Shown here piece by piece: positions 21,371-33,720 of a stretch of DNA of 64,000 nucleotides (positions within the stretch are counted from its first letter, which is position 1; each line of letters begins with the position of its first letter). The notes below the pieces were generated by a model. That model had not been told where the DNA came from and did not search any database. It saw nothing but the letters and a program-made list of their open reading frames with translations. Source of the stretch: Cycas panzhihuaensis (lineage: Eukaryota > Cycadophyta); contig CM041465.1 in the NCBI GenBank assembly GCA_023213395.1, positions 7,316,001 to 7,380,000 of the forward strand, in the 5' to 3' direction. Both the position numbers and the translations under genes were made by a program.

Positions 21371-24300
21371 GTATTCGGAAATTATAGCAAAGAAAAAGAC
21401 ATACCAGAAGAAGAAATTGAAACTGCTTTTATTGCAGCCCTGGCAGCCAATGCAAGCACAACAGAGAACTGGTATATAGACTCGGGTGCCTCACATCATA
21501 TGACAGGAGTCAAAGAATGGTTTGAAATCATCAAACCTTATGAATGCAACACATCTGTGGAACTAGGAGATAATTTTCCCTTACACATAAGGGGAATAGG
21601 ACAAATCGCCATATACATCGACGAAACAATTCAACGTATTGGCAATGCCTTTTTCGTACCTGGAATAAAAAAGAATCTCCTGTCAGTTTCACAATTGAGT
21701 GATAAAAAGTTAAGAACAATATTTGATGAACATGGATATTGTTATATCCTTGATATGAAAAGAAATGGGACAATTATAGCCAAAGGAGAAAAATGCAATA
21801 GGTTGTGTAAACTCCTTTCAACTCCTGTAATGCCTGACAAAGGCCCCACTAAAATGATTTCTGATGTAAAAGCTTTTGTTGCAGGTAGCACTAATAATAG
21901 TGAAATTTGGCATTTGAAGTATGGTCATATCTCTCATGATAGGTTAGAAAGATTAAAAAAATATAACATGGTAAATGGTTTGCCAGATATCTCATTTAAC
22001 CATTTTATATGTAAAAGTCGTATGATAGGAAAACAACACAGAACTCCAGTTTCAAAGAGTACCTGGCGCACACAATGCAAATTGGAATTAATACACACTG
22101 ATCTATGTGGTCCGTTTATGCCCATCTCGACAAATGGATCAAGGTATTTCTTGACCTTCATTGATGATTTTTCCAGGAAAACTTGGGTGTACTTTCTATC
22201 TAGAAAATCAAAAACATTTAGATATTTTAAAGAATTTAAAGCTGCAAGCGAATTGGGAAGCGGTCAAAGGATCAAATATGTCCGTTCCGATAGAGGTGGA
22301 GAGTTTATGTCCAATGCAAATACATGGAATTCAAAGACAGTTCACAACTCCTTATACACCTCAACCCAATGGAGTTGCAAAAAGAATGAACAAAACAATT
22401 GTAAAAATGGCTCGTTGCATGCTAAATAATAGAGATTTAGCAAAGAAATATTGGATGTGTACATACAAATGTGCATATTTAATCAACGAAAGCCCTACTC
22501 AGTCCTTAGACAATATAACTCCTGAAGAAGTATGGTCAGGACACAAACCTGATGTAAGCCATTTAAAAATATTTGGCTACAAGGCTTATGTTCATATTCC
22601 AAATAAGAAAAGAGCCAAATTAGACAATAAAAGCATAGAATGCATAATGGTTGGATATAGCAACCATTCAAAGGCCTACAGGTGCATGGATCCAAAAACA
22701 AATAAGCTTTATGTCAGCAGGCATGTAATTTTTGATGAGAAAAAGGAAAATATTGATACAGCAGTGCAGATCGATGAAGATCATTCGGATATATGTCCTG
22801 ACCAGTTGGAAGATAAGTCAGGTATAACCTCAGAAAGAATTGAGACAGGAGAAGATTCTTCAGAAAATGAGAATCCAGATAAGCAACTAACCAGTAGTTG
22901 CAACCTCAAGTCAGACAGCAACTCTAATTCCAGAGATGAAGAAAAATCGTCACAAGAATGCACCTCAAAAAGAGTACCAAGGTGGTATCTTAAAACTCTT
23001 GAAGAAACAAAAGGAGATATATTTGAACATCGAACAAGATCACAGAAACCTCAGGCATTGCTTTGTTCCATTGAACCAAACTCTTATAAAGAAGTCAGTA
23101 GCTTCCAAAATTGGAGAATTGCGATGGATGCTGAAATTGAAGCCATACAAAAGAACAAGAAATGGGACCTCGTCCCAATTCCAGAAGATAAACCCATTGT
23201 AAACTGCAAATCGCTTTACAAGATAAAAGAGAAACCAAATGGAGAAGTAGAAAAATACAAGGCCAGACTGGTAGCAAAAGGCTATACTCAAACAACAGGA
23301 ATCGATTATGAAGAAACGTTTTCACCAGTGGCAAAATTGAACACAGTAAGAACAGTGTTGCTCTTGCTGCTCAAAAGGGTTGGGAAATCTATCAAATAGA
23401 CGTCAAAAGTGCATTCTTGAATGGAGACCTACAGGAAGAGGTGTATATGTATCAACTAGAAGGATACATAAAACCAGGACAAGAAAATATGGTTTGCAAA
23501 TTGAAGAAGGCACTGTATGGGCTTAAACAAGCTCCAAGAACCTGGTATGCTAAATTAGATTCATACTTAACAGAGAATGGCTTTCATCGATGTGAATCTG
23601 ATCATACTCTGTATGTAAAAGGTAATTCAGGATCAATCTCCATTGTTGTAGTGCATGTGGACGACATGCTGACATCGGAGATGACAAAAATTCAATAGCA
23701 TTCATCAAAGATAAATTTGAAAAGGTATTTGAAATGACAGATTTAGGAATGTTGCATTATTACCTTGGAATAGAAATTAAACAAAACAATTCTTCCATTA
23801 CTCTCTCACAAACAAAGTATGTAAAGAACTTGCTGACCAAGTTTGGAATGGAAAATTGTAATATTGTCAACACACCAATGGAAACAGGGGTTGTGTTGAA
23901 TACAGAACAGGATGCAACTTTAGTCGATGCCACACAATACAGACAATTAGTTGGAAGCTTAATCTATCTCACAACCACACGACCAGACATATCATATGTT
24001 GTAGGGTTGATTTCCAGATTCATGGAAAATCCTAAAATCCCACATTGGAATGCTGCAAAAAGAATCTTGCGTTACTTGAAAGGAACCATGAATCTTGACC
24101 TGAGATATGATAAAGAAAACAATACATAACTAACAGGTCTCTACGATTCACACTGGGCTGGAGACAAAACAGATAGAAAGTCAACATCAGGGTATTGCTT
24201 CTTCCTTGGAAAATCCTTGATCTCCTGGAGCAGTAAAAAACAGTCAACAGTTGCATTGCCCTCAACAGAAGCTGAATACAAGGCAGCAGTCAACACCGCT

Positions 24301-24603
24301 TATGAAGGAATATGGATTAGACAACTACTGAAAGAACTAGGAGAAGAACAAGCAATGTCTACTCGAATATTTTGTGACAATCAAAGCACCATAAAAATGA
24401 CGAAGAATCATGTATTACATGCCAGAACAAAGCATATCGAGGTACATCATCATTTTATCAGGGAAAAGGTACAAAATAGAAAAATCGAACTTCAACATTG
24501 TTCGTCAGAAGATCAAATTGTTGATATGCTCACTAAACCTCTTGGAAAAGAGAAATTCAGTGTCTTCAAAAACCTACTAGGGTTAAGATGGGTAAAACAT
24601 TAA
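21371..24603 (+). pseudogene. pol: Copia-C pol: protease, integrase, RT, RNase H (lightly damaged)
   Basis: Same frame as gag at first. Protease WYIDSGASHHMTG near 21473 is intact. Integrase: IWHLKYGHISHDRL, FIDDFSRKTWVYFL, RSDRGGEF, then GVAKRMN, where the catalytic Glu of DDE is Lys (codon 22380-22382). A frameshift lies near 22320. RT: LVPIPEDKPIVNCKSLYKI, ALYGLKQAPRTWY, and VHVDDML with H for Y. Frameshifts lie near 23350 and 23675. RNase H 24125-24603: YDSHWAGDKTDRKSTSGY, LPSTEAEYKAAVNTAYEG and MLTKPLGKEKF, ending RWVKH-stop. A TAA at 24127 is one more lesion. Few lesions overall, in line with its youth. Confidence 0.9.
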
Positions 24604-24610
24604 GAGGGGG
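24603..24610 (+). other. Copia-C polypurine tract
   Basis: AGAGGGGG directly before the TG of the 3' LTR, the primer for plus-strand DNA synthesis. Confidence 0.85.
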
Positions 24611-24810
24611 TGTAAAAGGTAATGTTTTACCTTAGGTTATAATATTTAATGTAAGGGTCATGTACCACTTTCTCCTCCTTTCTTAAGTTGACAAGTGGCA
24701 TCACATGGTTGAGCGGTTGCCATTTGTACCCACCTTGTATATATATGTAACAAATCATCAATAAAGAACATTGAGAGAGTGAATTTATTCCTCATCAAGG
24801 TTTTGTTACA
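24611..24810 (+). repeat. Copia-C 3' LTR
   Basis: 200 bp, same ends as 19600-19805. It lacks one 6-bp piece in the TATA-box region and has three substitutions relative to the 5' copy. Confidence 0.95.
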
Positions 24811-24815
24811 GTAGC

Positions 24816-24845
24816 TTGGATGTTTGACACTTGTCAAACATCCAA
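24816..24845. other. Conserved LTR hairpin, Copia-B 5' LTR
   Basis: Perfect 14-bp inverted repeat: arm TTGGATGTTTGACA, loop CT, arm TGTCAAACATCCAA. The same position in Copia-G and Copia-H LTRs keeps the pairing with different bases. Confidence 0.8.
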
Positions 24846-25145
24846 TGCCTTAGGTCTCTTCTATAACACTATATATTGAAACCACTTCTCTTGTATCTTA
24901 TATAGAGTTTGAGTTGTATACTGGCAATTTGCTAATCACACTGATATTCATTTCGAGATTGGACCAATTCCATCTCCTCCTCATTTTGGTAGCATCTTGC
25001 TTATGCTCTTTCATGTTTTAGTCTTTTATCTTGTTTACTTGATTAAGCTTTCATTGTCAAGTGTAGATCTCCTTGATTCTAGAACTAGAGAGGAACAATC
25101 TTCTAGATCTTGGTTTATTGAAGGCTAAATGCCATTCTCAACATT

Positions 25146-25157
25146 TGGTATCAGAGC
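25146..25157 (+). other. Copia-B primer-binding site
   Basis: TGGTATCAGAGC, a perfect match to the initiator tRNA-Met complement, two bases after the LTR end. Confidence 0.92.
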
Positions 25158-26760
25158 AGAAGAAGCTCATTTCTCTATTGTTCTGATTTCCTCATTTTTT
25201 TGGAGATCTTGTGAAGGTTTACAAATCCTTGGTGACGAGCTTCACTCTCCGAAGGCGATCCAAGGCTAGTTTGCCCCTCTTTTCAACAGATTCCAATAGT
25301 TTCTAGAGATATTTGCAGGTTGGAGCAAGTATATTTTAGATCTGAAAATTTTCAGACCTTTATCAAGGATGCAGCACTCACTATTTTTCAAAAATTGTGA
25401 TTTTTCTTTATTTTTTTCAAGAAAAAATTATTTTTTACAGAAAAGAGGCAAATCTGAGTTATTTAACTAGTTTGTGATTGCAAATCAATCTTGTAATCAT
25501 TCTTTGGGGCTTATAACTAATCTACAACCACTTTGCATCAGTTATCCCTCAAACCTGAGCAGATTTACTATCATTTCTTGTGATTTTTCACTTAAAATTT
25601 GCATTTTTTGGTTTATTTTTTCTCATAGAGTAGGGTGTTGATCAGTTTTGTAGCAAAATCTATTTTTCAGACAACAAATATTTTCAATCTGAAGCTCTCT
25701 GTAGTGTGCAAACCAATCTCAAGGTCATTTCAGCCCTCAAAACCTAAGAGGGAAACTTAGATTCGTTGGTGCAGCCCCTGATAATTAGATCTATTGTCGT
25801 TTAGAAGTGTGCTTACCCCTGCATTGGTCCTACAAAGTGTTTTGGTAACAGTACAGCAACCCAATTATCTATACTTATCTCCTCGAGCTCGACCGGCCAT
25901 GTGCCCCTCTCCAACACATTCGTTATGTTCTTTCTCTGTGAGTGATCTTAGCTCACAAAAATTTAGGAGGTAGCTCCGTGTTGATGGTACGACCCTTCAT
26001 TTGCAGTCTCACCACAATCTGATCATCCACGTGAGAGCAATCACGCTCTGCGTTATCACGGAGTCACGCGGCCCACGCCGCCAAAACAAAGAAACTCAAT
26101 TTTGATCTTTCTAAGAGATAAATTTATCTTTTCTTCACTTTATCTTCTAACTTTGGATTATACATTATAGAATATTCTTTTTTTAATACTTTCTTAATCC
26201 AAAGTTCATTTTAAAAACAGTCATTTAATTGATAGTCTATCAATTAAGGTTATTTAATCATCTTGAGGACCTTCTTTCAAACTTTTTTTCACTATTCTAA
26301 GTCCATTAACACTCAAAATTACGCATTAGACTCAAATTTAGTGATTTTAAGCACTTTTATTATTTGTAACGCAAAAATTTTCACTTTTCTTAAGTGTTTT
26401 ATTAAGGCTTTTCTTTATGCCCTAAGTATTTAAGGGCCTAATTCACTTGTCTTTACTTTGTAAAGTCACCTTACCATAAAAAAAAATTTACATTTGTACT
26501 TAGTGACTCATCAAGCAACTTTTTCAAGTTATTTTTATCATTGTAAAGGCAAAAAAATCACTTTCTAAGTGTTTTCATTAGGCTCCTTGCGTGGTGACCT
26601 AGAGTCCTAGTTCAAAAAAGGGCTCAAAAATCACTTTTTTAACAAAAAGATCTCTCTTTCTTGTGGCTGGTTGGGACCAAATTAAAGACCAAACAAGGTC
26701 CCAAACCTTCGCTCACCAAACAGTTTGGGAACATGAGCATTGGCTCATCAAAGGCCAATG
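25158..26760 (+). other. Copia-B leader; gag core absent
   Basis: About 1.6 kb with no long open frame and no UBN2-like sequence. Either the gag core was deleted or replaced, or it has decayed beyond recognition. A CG-rich patch lies at about 25990-26090. Confidence 0.5.
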
Positions 26761-26761
26761 T

Positions 26762-27270
26762 CATTTGTCATTATTGTGGCAAAATTGGCCACATAGCTCC
26801 TGAATGTTGCAAGAAACAAGCTAATCTTCAGCACACATGACAACAACAACCACGTCAAGAAAGATCGGAAGCAATAGCAAAGAACCATGTCAAGAACATC
26901 GAAACAACATCACCCCACTGCTAGCTCCAACAATGAAGAGTTTCAAAGAATAACTACAACAACCCCCTCGACCAAATCGAGGTGCATATTGAGGAGGTCA
27001 AAGAGGAAGGGGGGGTTTCAGAGGTGGCAATCAACACCACTTCAATCAATTTGCAAATGAGGATAAACTATTTTGTGCTTATCACATATCAAATGTTGAT
27101 CATACTTGGATCATCGACTCGGGGGCATCTCGGCATATGACTAGGAGTGAAAATTTCCTTTATGACATCAAAGAAGGTAAGGGTCGATCAATGACCTTTG
27201 GCAACAATGAATCAGTTCAAATTCCAGGTATAGACAAAGTTGGCTCATTTCATTCTCCTTCAAATCCTTG
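26762..27270 (+). pseudogene. Copia-B gag zinc knuckle and protease fragment
   Basis: VICHYCGKIGHIAPECCK at about 26765-26815 is an intact CX2CX4HX4C knuckle. The protease motif WIIDSGASRHMT lies at about 27108-27143 with an intact DSG. Stops and frame changes separate them. Confidence 0.8.
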
Positions 27271-27310
27271 ATCCATATTTCCCAATGGAGATGCCTACCT
27301 AACCCCTTCC

Positions 27311-30030
27311 ATGGAGAAGAGTTTGCTATCTATTAGCCAACTGGACAAGCAACAGATGAACATTTTGTTCAAAAATGGGAAATATGTCATTAGTGACAAG
27401 TATGATTATGTGGTAGCCATTGGTCATGAAGACCACGATCTTTATAAGTTGGATGTTAATAATATAACCCTTGATTCTGCTTACTCTGTCACTCAATCAT
27501 TGACAAAGATGCAACTTTGGCATCAACGTCTAGGCCACCTAAGCTTTTAGACAATATCAAGCTAATGATGAAGAAGAACATGGTGCATGGGCTTCTAAAG
27601 CTATATGGTTCAAAATGTCTTTGTGAAACTTGTATAATGGGGACACAACATTGATTGCCTTTTCCTAAAGGCAAAACATGGCATGCATCACACCCTTTGC
27701 AACTGATCCACTCGAATCTATGTGGACCTATGTCCATGGCATCTTTTGGAGGAGCATTGTACTACATCTCCTTCATTAATGATTTCTCTCACAAAGTTTG
27801 AGTCTACTTCATTAAACAGAAATCTGAAGCATTCCGAAAGTTCAAAGAATTCAAACTTGAAATGGAGAATGAATATGGCCATTCAATCAAAATTCTAAGG
27901 TCAAGTAATAGAGGTGAATTCACTTCAAAAGAATTCATCCAATTCTGTAAGGATAACGGCATTCAGAGACAACTAACCATTCCTCATACTCCTCAACAAA
28001 ATAGAGTCTCTAAATAGATGAACAGGACTTTGGCAAACAAAACCAAAGCTATGATGCATGCAAGAGGACTCACACGGGCATACTGGGCAGAAATATTCCA
28101 CACAGCTACCTATGTAGCAAATTGAAGTCCTATTGGGAAGAAAATGCATCTCTCAAGAGATGTAATCTTTGTTGAAGATGAGCACAAGGATGTGGAATCA
28201 GCATCCATCCAACCTCCTCTTGATAAAGGCAAAAAGGTTGTTGAGGCCTTCTTTCCCTTCCAATCTTCCACACCATGTACATCATCTACACTAGTTGGTC
28301 TTTCTACTTCATCAAAATCTGTTCCACTTGATCCTAGCACGTCTTCTATTGATCAAACACTCCGACCAGAAGATCTTGAGGTTCAAGTTACATCAATAAA
28401 GAAGTTGCCTAAATGGTATACTCAGATTGTTTAGGACAGCCAAATCATTGAAGAAAAACGTCCATCAAAATATAGGCAGCAAACCAATTATGCACTTATG
28501 GCTGAACTGCTTTGTGTTGATGACCCTTCCACTTTTGAGGAGGCATATGAAGAAGAAAATTGGAAAGCTGCCATGGATGAAGAAATCCATTCTATTGAAA
28601 AGAATGGAATATGGGATTTGGTAGAATTTCCTAAGAACAAACAAGCAATCAGTTGCAAATGGGTCTACAAGACCAAATTCTATTATAATGGTACACTTAA
28701 GCGCCAAAAGGCCCGACTTGTTGCAAAGGGCTTCAAACAAAAGGAAGACATTGACTATGAGGAGACTTGTGTACCTGTTGCGAACATGAACACCATTAGA
28801 CTCATCTTGGCCTTAACTGCTCAACGCAAATGGCCAATTTATTAGATGGATGTGAAGAGTGCCTTCCTCAATAGCGATCTTCAAAAGGAGGTATATCTAG
28901 AGCAACCTCCTGGTTACAAAGTACAAGGCAAGGAGCACATGGGTTGTCGCCTGAAAAAGACTTTGTATGGCTTGAAACAAGCCCCACAAGCATGGTACTC
29001 AAAAATCAATGATTATTTCTTGAGACATGGTTTTCATAGATCCACAGATCCTAACTCGTACATCAAAGTTGGAAAAGACCATGCTATTTTTATTGTCTTG
29101 TATGTGGATGACTTAGTGATCATTCGTAATGACACTAAGATGATATAGATTCTCCAAGGTGATTTGAAAAGAAGCTTTGAGATGACAGATCTTAGACTTC
29201 TCCATTATTTCCTAGACTTTGAGGTGTGGCAACAACCAGGCTATATCTTCATCTCCCAAACAAAATATTCTTGGAACATTTTGCAACGGTTCAGGATGCA
29301 TGACTGTAAACTAGCGCCTACATCCATGGAAAATGGAACAAAGCTGACTCTCAATGAGGAAGTTGAACCTGCAGATCCCACTCTTTTTCGGCAACTAATT
29401 GGTAGCTTAATCTACTTCACCAACACAAGACCAAATATTTCATTTGCCATTGGGATTTGCTCCAGATACATGTCTCAACCCAATCATAAACATTGGAATG
29501 TAGCAAAACACATGCTGGAATATATCAAAGGTACATTGCAGCATGGCCTTCAGTATGCACATAATGAGAACTTCATCTTGGAAGGGTTCTCATACTCTGA
29601 TTAGGCAGGATGCCAGGATAGTCATAGATCAACTTCGGATTATTGCTTTACCCTTGGTTCAAGAGTTGTTTTGTGGAGTTGCAAGAAGCAACCCAATGTC
29701 ACCTTGTCCTCCACAGAAACAGAGTACAAAGATGCAGTTAGCGCAGCTTGTGAGGCTATCTAGCTTTGTCAGATTCTTGGAGAGCTTGGACTTAAGTAGG
29801 ATCACTCCACCAAGATATATTGCGACAATAGAAGTGTGCTCAAGTTGGCCAAGAATCCAATTTTTCATGCGCGAACCAAACACATCGAGGTTCATCATTA
29901 CTTCATCAGAGAGCATGTGCAGAACGGTGAGATCAACCTCCAATACAAACCTATAGAGCAGCATACAACAAATATCTTTACCAAGCCTCTTGGTAGAGAA
30001 AAGTTTGTAAAATTTAGAGGTGGTCTAGGG
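27311..30030 (+). pseudogene. pol: Copia-B pol: integrase, RT, RNase H (degenerate)
   Basis: Pre-integrase LWHQRLGHLS at about 27515; integrase core 27700-28130 with FINDFSHKV and a stop where W is expected, SSNRGEF (catalytic D lost) and NRVSK-stop-MN (catalytic E lost). RT at about 28500-29210: SCKWVYKTKFYYNG, LKKTLYGLKQAPQAWYSK, LYVDDLVI. RNase H to about 30030: LEGFSYSD, SSTETEYKDAV, IYCDNRSVLKLAKNP, IFTKPLGREKF. At least six stops. The closest relative in the window is Copia-H. Confidence 0.88.
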
Positions 30031-30062
30031 GTTCGACTTAACATTGTAAACAGTAAGCGGGG

Positions 30063-30610
30063 TGTTAAAGCTTACGTTTACATGTTAACCATATGTACTT
30101 TATTTTCATGTATTATTTGTACCTTATAAGGTGACTTAACACTTAAGTGATAAAGTGCACACCCACATTCTTTCCTAGTGACATAACATTGTCACTTAAG
30201 GGTCAAATGACCCTCATGCACTTTTATTCACTTGAGAGCCCAAAAGGACACAAGTCCTACATGCAAAGCATGTAGCTTGGATGTTTGACACTTGTCAAAC
30301 ATCCAATGCCTTAAGTCTCTTCTGTAGCTCTATATATTGAGACCATTTCACTTATATTTTATATAGAGTTTGAGTTGTATTGTTATGATGCCAGTTTGCT
30401 AATCAAACTGATATTCATTTGGAGATTGAACCAATTCCATCTCCTCCTCATTTTGGTATCATCTTGCTCATGCTCTTTCATGTTTTAGTCTTTTATCTTA
30501 TTTACTTGATTAAGCTTTCATTGTCAAGTGTAGATCTCTTTAATTCTAGAACTAGAGAGGGGCAATCTTCTAGATCTTGGTTTATTTAAAGCTAAATGCC
30601 ATTCTCAACA
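30063..30610 (+). repeat. Copia-B 3' LTR
   Basis: 548 bp, TGTTAAAGC to CTCAACA, preceded by a short purine tract AGTAAGCGGGG. It carries an imperfect copy of the CTTAAG-centred palindrome and the 30-nt hairpin at 30277-30306. Confidence 0.92.
30277..30306. other. Conserved LTR hairpin, Copia-B 3' LTR
   Basis: Same arms as the 5' copy (TTGGATGTTTGACA and TGTCAAACATCCAA around CT). Directly upstream, CTACATGC and GCATGTAG around AAA form a second small hairpin. Confidence 0.8.
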
Positions 30611-30615
30611 CATCT

Positions 30616-31338
30616 TCTATCCATTTAGGACCTCCTTCTACTTCCTTGTCCTTGAAAGGACTCATACTATGTACATGACAACTTTTGAACAAAATTACTT
30701 TTGCAGCATACTTCTAAAGTTTAAACATGACTTCCCCTAGGTTCAACAAATTGACAGAAAGAAAGAGAACTTGCTTGCAAAAGATGAACCTTCACAATTT
30801 TCTCGTAGAACTCAAAATAATGCTTCAACTTTAAACTAAAATATCTCTATTAAGATGGCATCAAATTACCTCAATTCATAGTTCACAATGAAGTACCCTA
30901 AATTACGATTCCAATGATTCAAGTGGTTCGAAAAACAGACTCCTGGCACTCAAGATATTAAAGGAAATGTACAAGTACCATTTTATAAAATTGAGATTAG
31001 ACAATTTAAAATTTAACTCCTCTCAAAACATGGTTGCTGGTCGTATGGATTCAGCATATGCCAAGGGTTGAACCATAACAGGCTAGCGAACTTCAAACTT
31101 CATTCCAATCTGGTTTAATTTTTCAAAAACATCAAAAAAAAATTTAACCTAAGATCAAGTATCTTTGCAACTCGATCAACAGACGCAGAGCTATGAGATG
31201 CAATGCTAATAGATAGTAATTCAATCATGTAGATGAAAGCTCAATGTAGGAGTGTTGGTTTATCTCTTCGCCAGATCACCCAGGTGGTACAACAAGGAGA
31301 CGCGAGCAAGGATGCAGGGTTATTATCCTCATATGGAC
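30616..31338. other. Unassigned spacer between Copia-B and the exon candidate
   Basis: Host sequence resumes after the CATCT duplication. No long frame. A short minus-strand stretch just after the junction could be read as coding, but it is too short to support. Confidence 0.35.
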
Positions 31339-31528
31339 CTGGCGCGAGATGATGTGCATGCAACATGGCAATCGACTAGATCTCCTTCACGGACAAATCT
31401 CACATAAAGAGGACTTCTAGCAGATGATGGCACATGGATCTCTTTTGAACGCCCTTCTTTCAATGTTGTTGATGCTACCCCAATCAATGAGAACTCTAAT
31501 TTTCGGCTACCTTCTTCCACAAGCAATT
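31339..31528 (-). other. Possible exon of unknown gene
   Basis: A minus-strand frame (31329-31562, 77 codons) has normal-looking composition: LLVEEGSRKLEFSLIGV, then KEIHVPSSARSPLYVRF and VREGDLVDCHVACTSS. A strong acceptor-like pyrimidine tract ending TTTCACCAG lies right before 31528 and a CAG-GTCCAT donor at 31339, giving a 190-bp exon. I do not recognise the protein and it is not part of the invertase family. It may be a host exon, perhaps of a neighbouring gene, or part of the adjacent Copia-D. Confidence 0.35.
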
Positions 31529-31815
31529 CTGGTGAAAGAAAAAAATAACAATGCACAAACACTAAACAAGCAATGAAACTAAGAGAGAGTACAAGAGAAC
31601 CCTGGCAAAGTACAAAGGTAAAAAACCACCAAGCAAAAGTCTCTCCTTTATTAGTAACAAGATCAGTACATCTTTTTTATCTCAATACAATAGCTTGATT
31701 GAACTTATATAAGAAAAACAGCAACTCCAAAACCACGCCAAAAAGTCGCGCCCAGGAAATGCAAAAAAAGCAACTTTTTGCTCCATCCACAACCTATCGG
31801 CCACAAGCAATTTTT

Positions 31816-31905
31816 AGCTACCCAAGGGGACAACAAACTGCCCATTTGGGATTCCCCCCCCCCCAATATTTTTGCACCTAGCGCAAGGAGAATTTTACGC
31901 ATTAG
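31816..31905 (-). repeat. Copia-D 3' LTR, shared segment
   Basis: AGCTACCCAAGGGGACAACA and the following bases match 36083-36180 at roughly 80 percent. A TATATAAG box on the minus strand lies near 31702-31712 and an AATAAAGG signal near 31650, so the LTR continues left of this segment to about 31600. Confidence 0.6.
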
Positions 31906-32299
31906 TCGTACAATCATTATGTCAGGCACGTGCAGTTGGCTAAGATCGTTATCTATAAAGCAATGACAATGAACGCCCTTCACCTATATTCAATAAATGT
32001 TGGGCAGAGCACCTCTCGTCTCGTTATTAAATTATACACAATGCTATGAATAGGAAGAGCACGAGAACCAAGATCTTTGTAATAGTGATTTGCTCCTATT
32101 CTCCCACTTGAAGTCAAATCTAACTCCTTCCAAGAGACCAATGCCCGTGTTGATCATCATCCTATTATATGTAGTCCCAGAGAAGTTCTACACCAGATAA
32201 ACTTCTCCCTTCCAATCATTTTTGTCAATATGTCTACTAAGTTGTCATAAGTATAGATCTTCTGCAATGAGACTTGTCCTTCCACTACAATGTCACATA

Positions 32300-33720
32300 C
32301 AAAATGATATTACACACCTATGTGCTTTGTCCTGCAATGAAATGTTGGGTTTCTTACTAAGTGCAAGGCACTTTGACTGTTGCAATGTAAAACAATCGCA
32401 TTTTGCTTGACTTGCAATTCTCCCAATAATCTATCTAGCCATATCACTTCCCTACAAGCTTGTATTGTTGCCATATATCCTGCTTCTATAGTAGATAATG
32501 CCACCACAAACTATAGTTTTGATATCCAACTAATTGCTCCACCTACAAGAGTGAACACATATCCTATAGTGGACTTACGCATGTCCCTATCACCAGCAAG
32601 ATCTGAGTCTAAAACCCTATCACCTGAAGATCTGTCGAACTATAATCGATAGTAGCATCTAAAGTACCCTTCAAATAACGAAGGATCCACTTCACAACAG
32701 TCTAGTGATCACAACTGGAATTTGCCATGAACTGACTAACAACTCTCGCTATTTAGGCAATGTCCGAGCTAGAACAAACCATGGCAAAGATTAGGCTACC
32801 TATTGTCAATGAGTATGGTACATGACACATCTGTGCCTTCTCTACTTCATTGCTAAGACTCTGTTCTGAAGACAACTTCATGTGTGCAAGAAATGGAGTA
32901 CTAACTAACTAAGCATTATGCATGTTGAAGCGCTACAAAATTGTTTCCACATGTCTTTTGTGTAAGCCAGATCTTCCTACTCTTCCTATCTCTATGTATA
33001 CTCATACCAAGAATCTAATTTGCAGCACCTAAATCCTTCACTTCAAATGCCCTAGACAGCTAAGCCTTAAGTTTAACAATTTTGTCCATGTTAGGGCCTG
33101 CAACCAACACGTCGTCAAGGTACAACAACAAAATAATAAAATTGTCATCATCATATCTTTTAAAGGAAGCACAATGATCAGCTTCACATCTGCTAAATCC
33201 TAGACTCATCATGAAGGAATCAAACCACTTGTAGCAACATCTTAGTGCCTATTTGAGACCATACAGTGATTTGTTCAACTTGCATACAAGATTCTCTTTG
33301 CCTCTTATCACAAAACCTTCTAGCTACTCCATATAAATCTACTCATTGAGGTCACCACACAAAAAGGTTGTCTTCACATCAAGCTACTCCAATTCAAGTC
33401 AAGGGAAGCAACCAAACCCAACACAACTCTGGCAGAATCAAAAGTACAATTGGGGAAAAGATCTCATCAAAATCTATACCTGATTTATGTGCATATCCCT
33501 TAGCCACCAATCGAGCTCTATGTCACTCAACCGCACCATCAACATCTCTTTTCAATTTAAAGAACCATCGATTTCCTATGGCCTTGCGACCTACAGACAA
33601 TTTCATAAGCTTCCACATGTTGTTTTTACTTAGGACCTCCATTGTCTCCTCCATGGCAATCCTCCATTTGCTTGCATCTTCAAGCTCACAAGCTTCCTAA
33701 AATGAGCTAGGCTCACCAAC
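32300..33720 (-). pseudogene. Copia-D RT and RNase H (degenerate)
   Basis: RNase H at 32310-32507 minus: MVALSTIEAGYMATIQACRE, VIWLDRLLGEL, SQSALHLVRNPTFHCRTKHI. The RT catalytic stretch at about 33100-33135 reads LLLYLDDVLVAGPNMD. Further RT frames reach about 33700. Several stops and frame changes. Confidence 0.8.

Larger units (their letters stand above)
19600..24810 (+). mobile_element. Copia-C, young full-length Ty1-copia element nested in Copia-B LTR
   Basis: 206-bp and 200-bp LTRs differ by three transitions and one 6-bp indel, so it is recent. Target duplication GTAGT (19595-19599) and GTAGC (24811-24815), one mismatch. The primer-binding site directly follows the 5' LTR and a purine tract directly precedes the 3' LTR. 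Gag is open; pol has a stop and several single-base frameshifts, so it is probably not autonomous. Confidence 0.95.
19389..25143 (+). repeat. Copia-B 5' LTR, split by Copia-C
   Basis: The LTR occupies 19389-19599 and resumes at 24811-25143; Copia-C plus its target duplication lies between. It begins TGTTAAACC and ends CTCAACA. The split falls next to the conserved hairpin (GTAGCTTGGATG). TATATAGAG-like promoter and AT-rich U5 sequence lie in the right part. Confidence 0.9.
19389..30610 (+). mobile_element. Copia-B, Ty1-copia element interrupted by Copia-C
   Basis: LTRs of about 539 bp (5', after removing the nested insertion) and 548 bp (3') flank a copia interior. The TSD is CATCT at 19384-19388 and 30611-30615, exact. 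The primer-binding site at 25146 is canonical. Most of gag is missing: the leader runs to a lone zinc knuckle at 26768. Pol carries several stops. The LTR halves differ by roughly 6 percent by eye. It sits within or next to the invertase intron. Confidence 0.92.

Noticed and set aside
21531-21773. Minus-strand open frames inside Copia-C and other pol regions
   Set aside because: They are antisense shadows of well-supported pol motifs.
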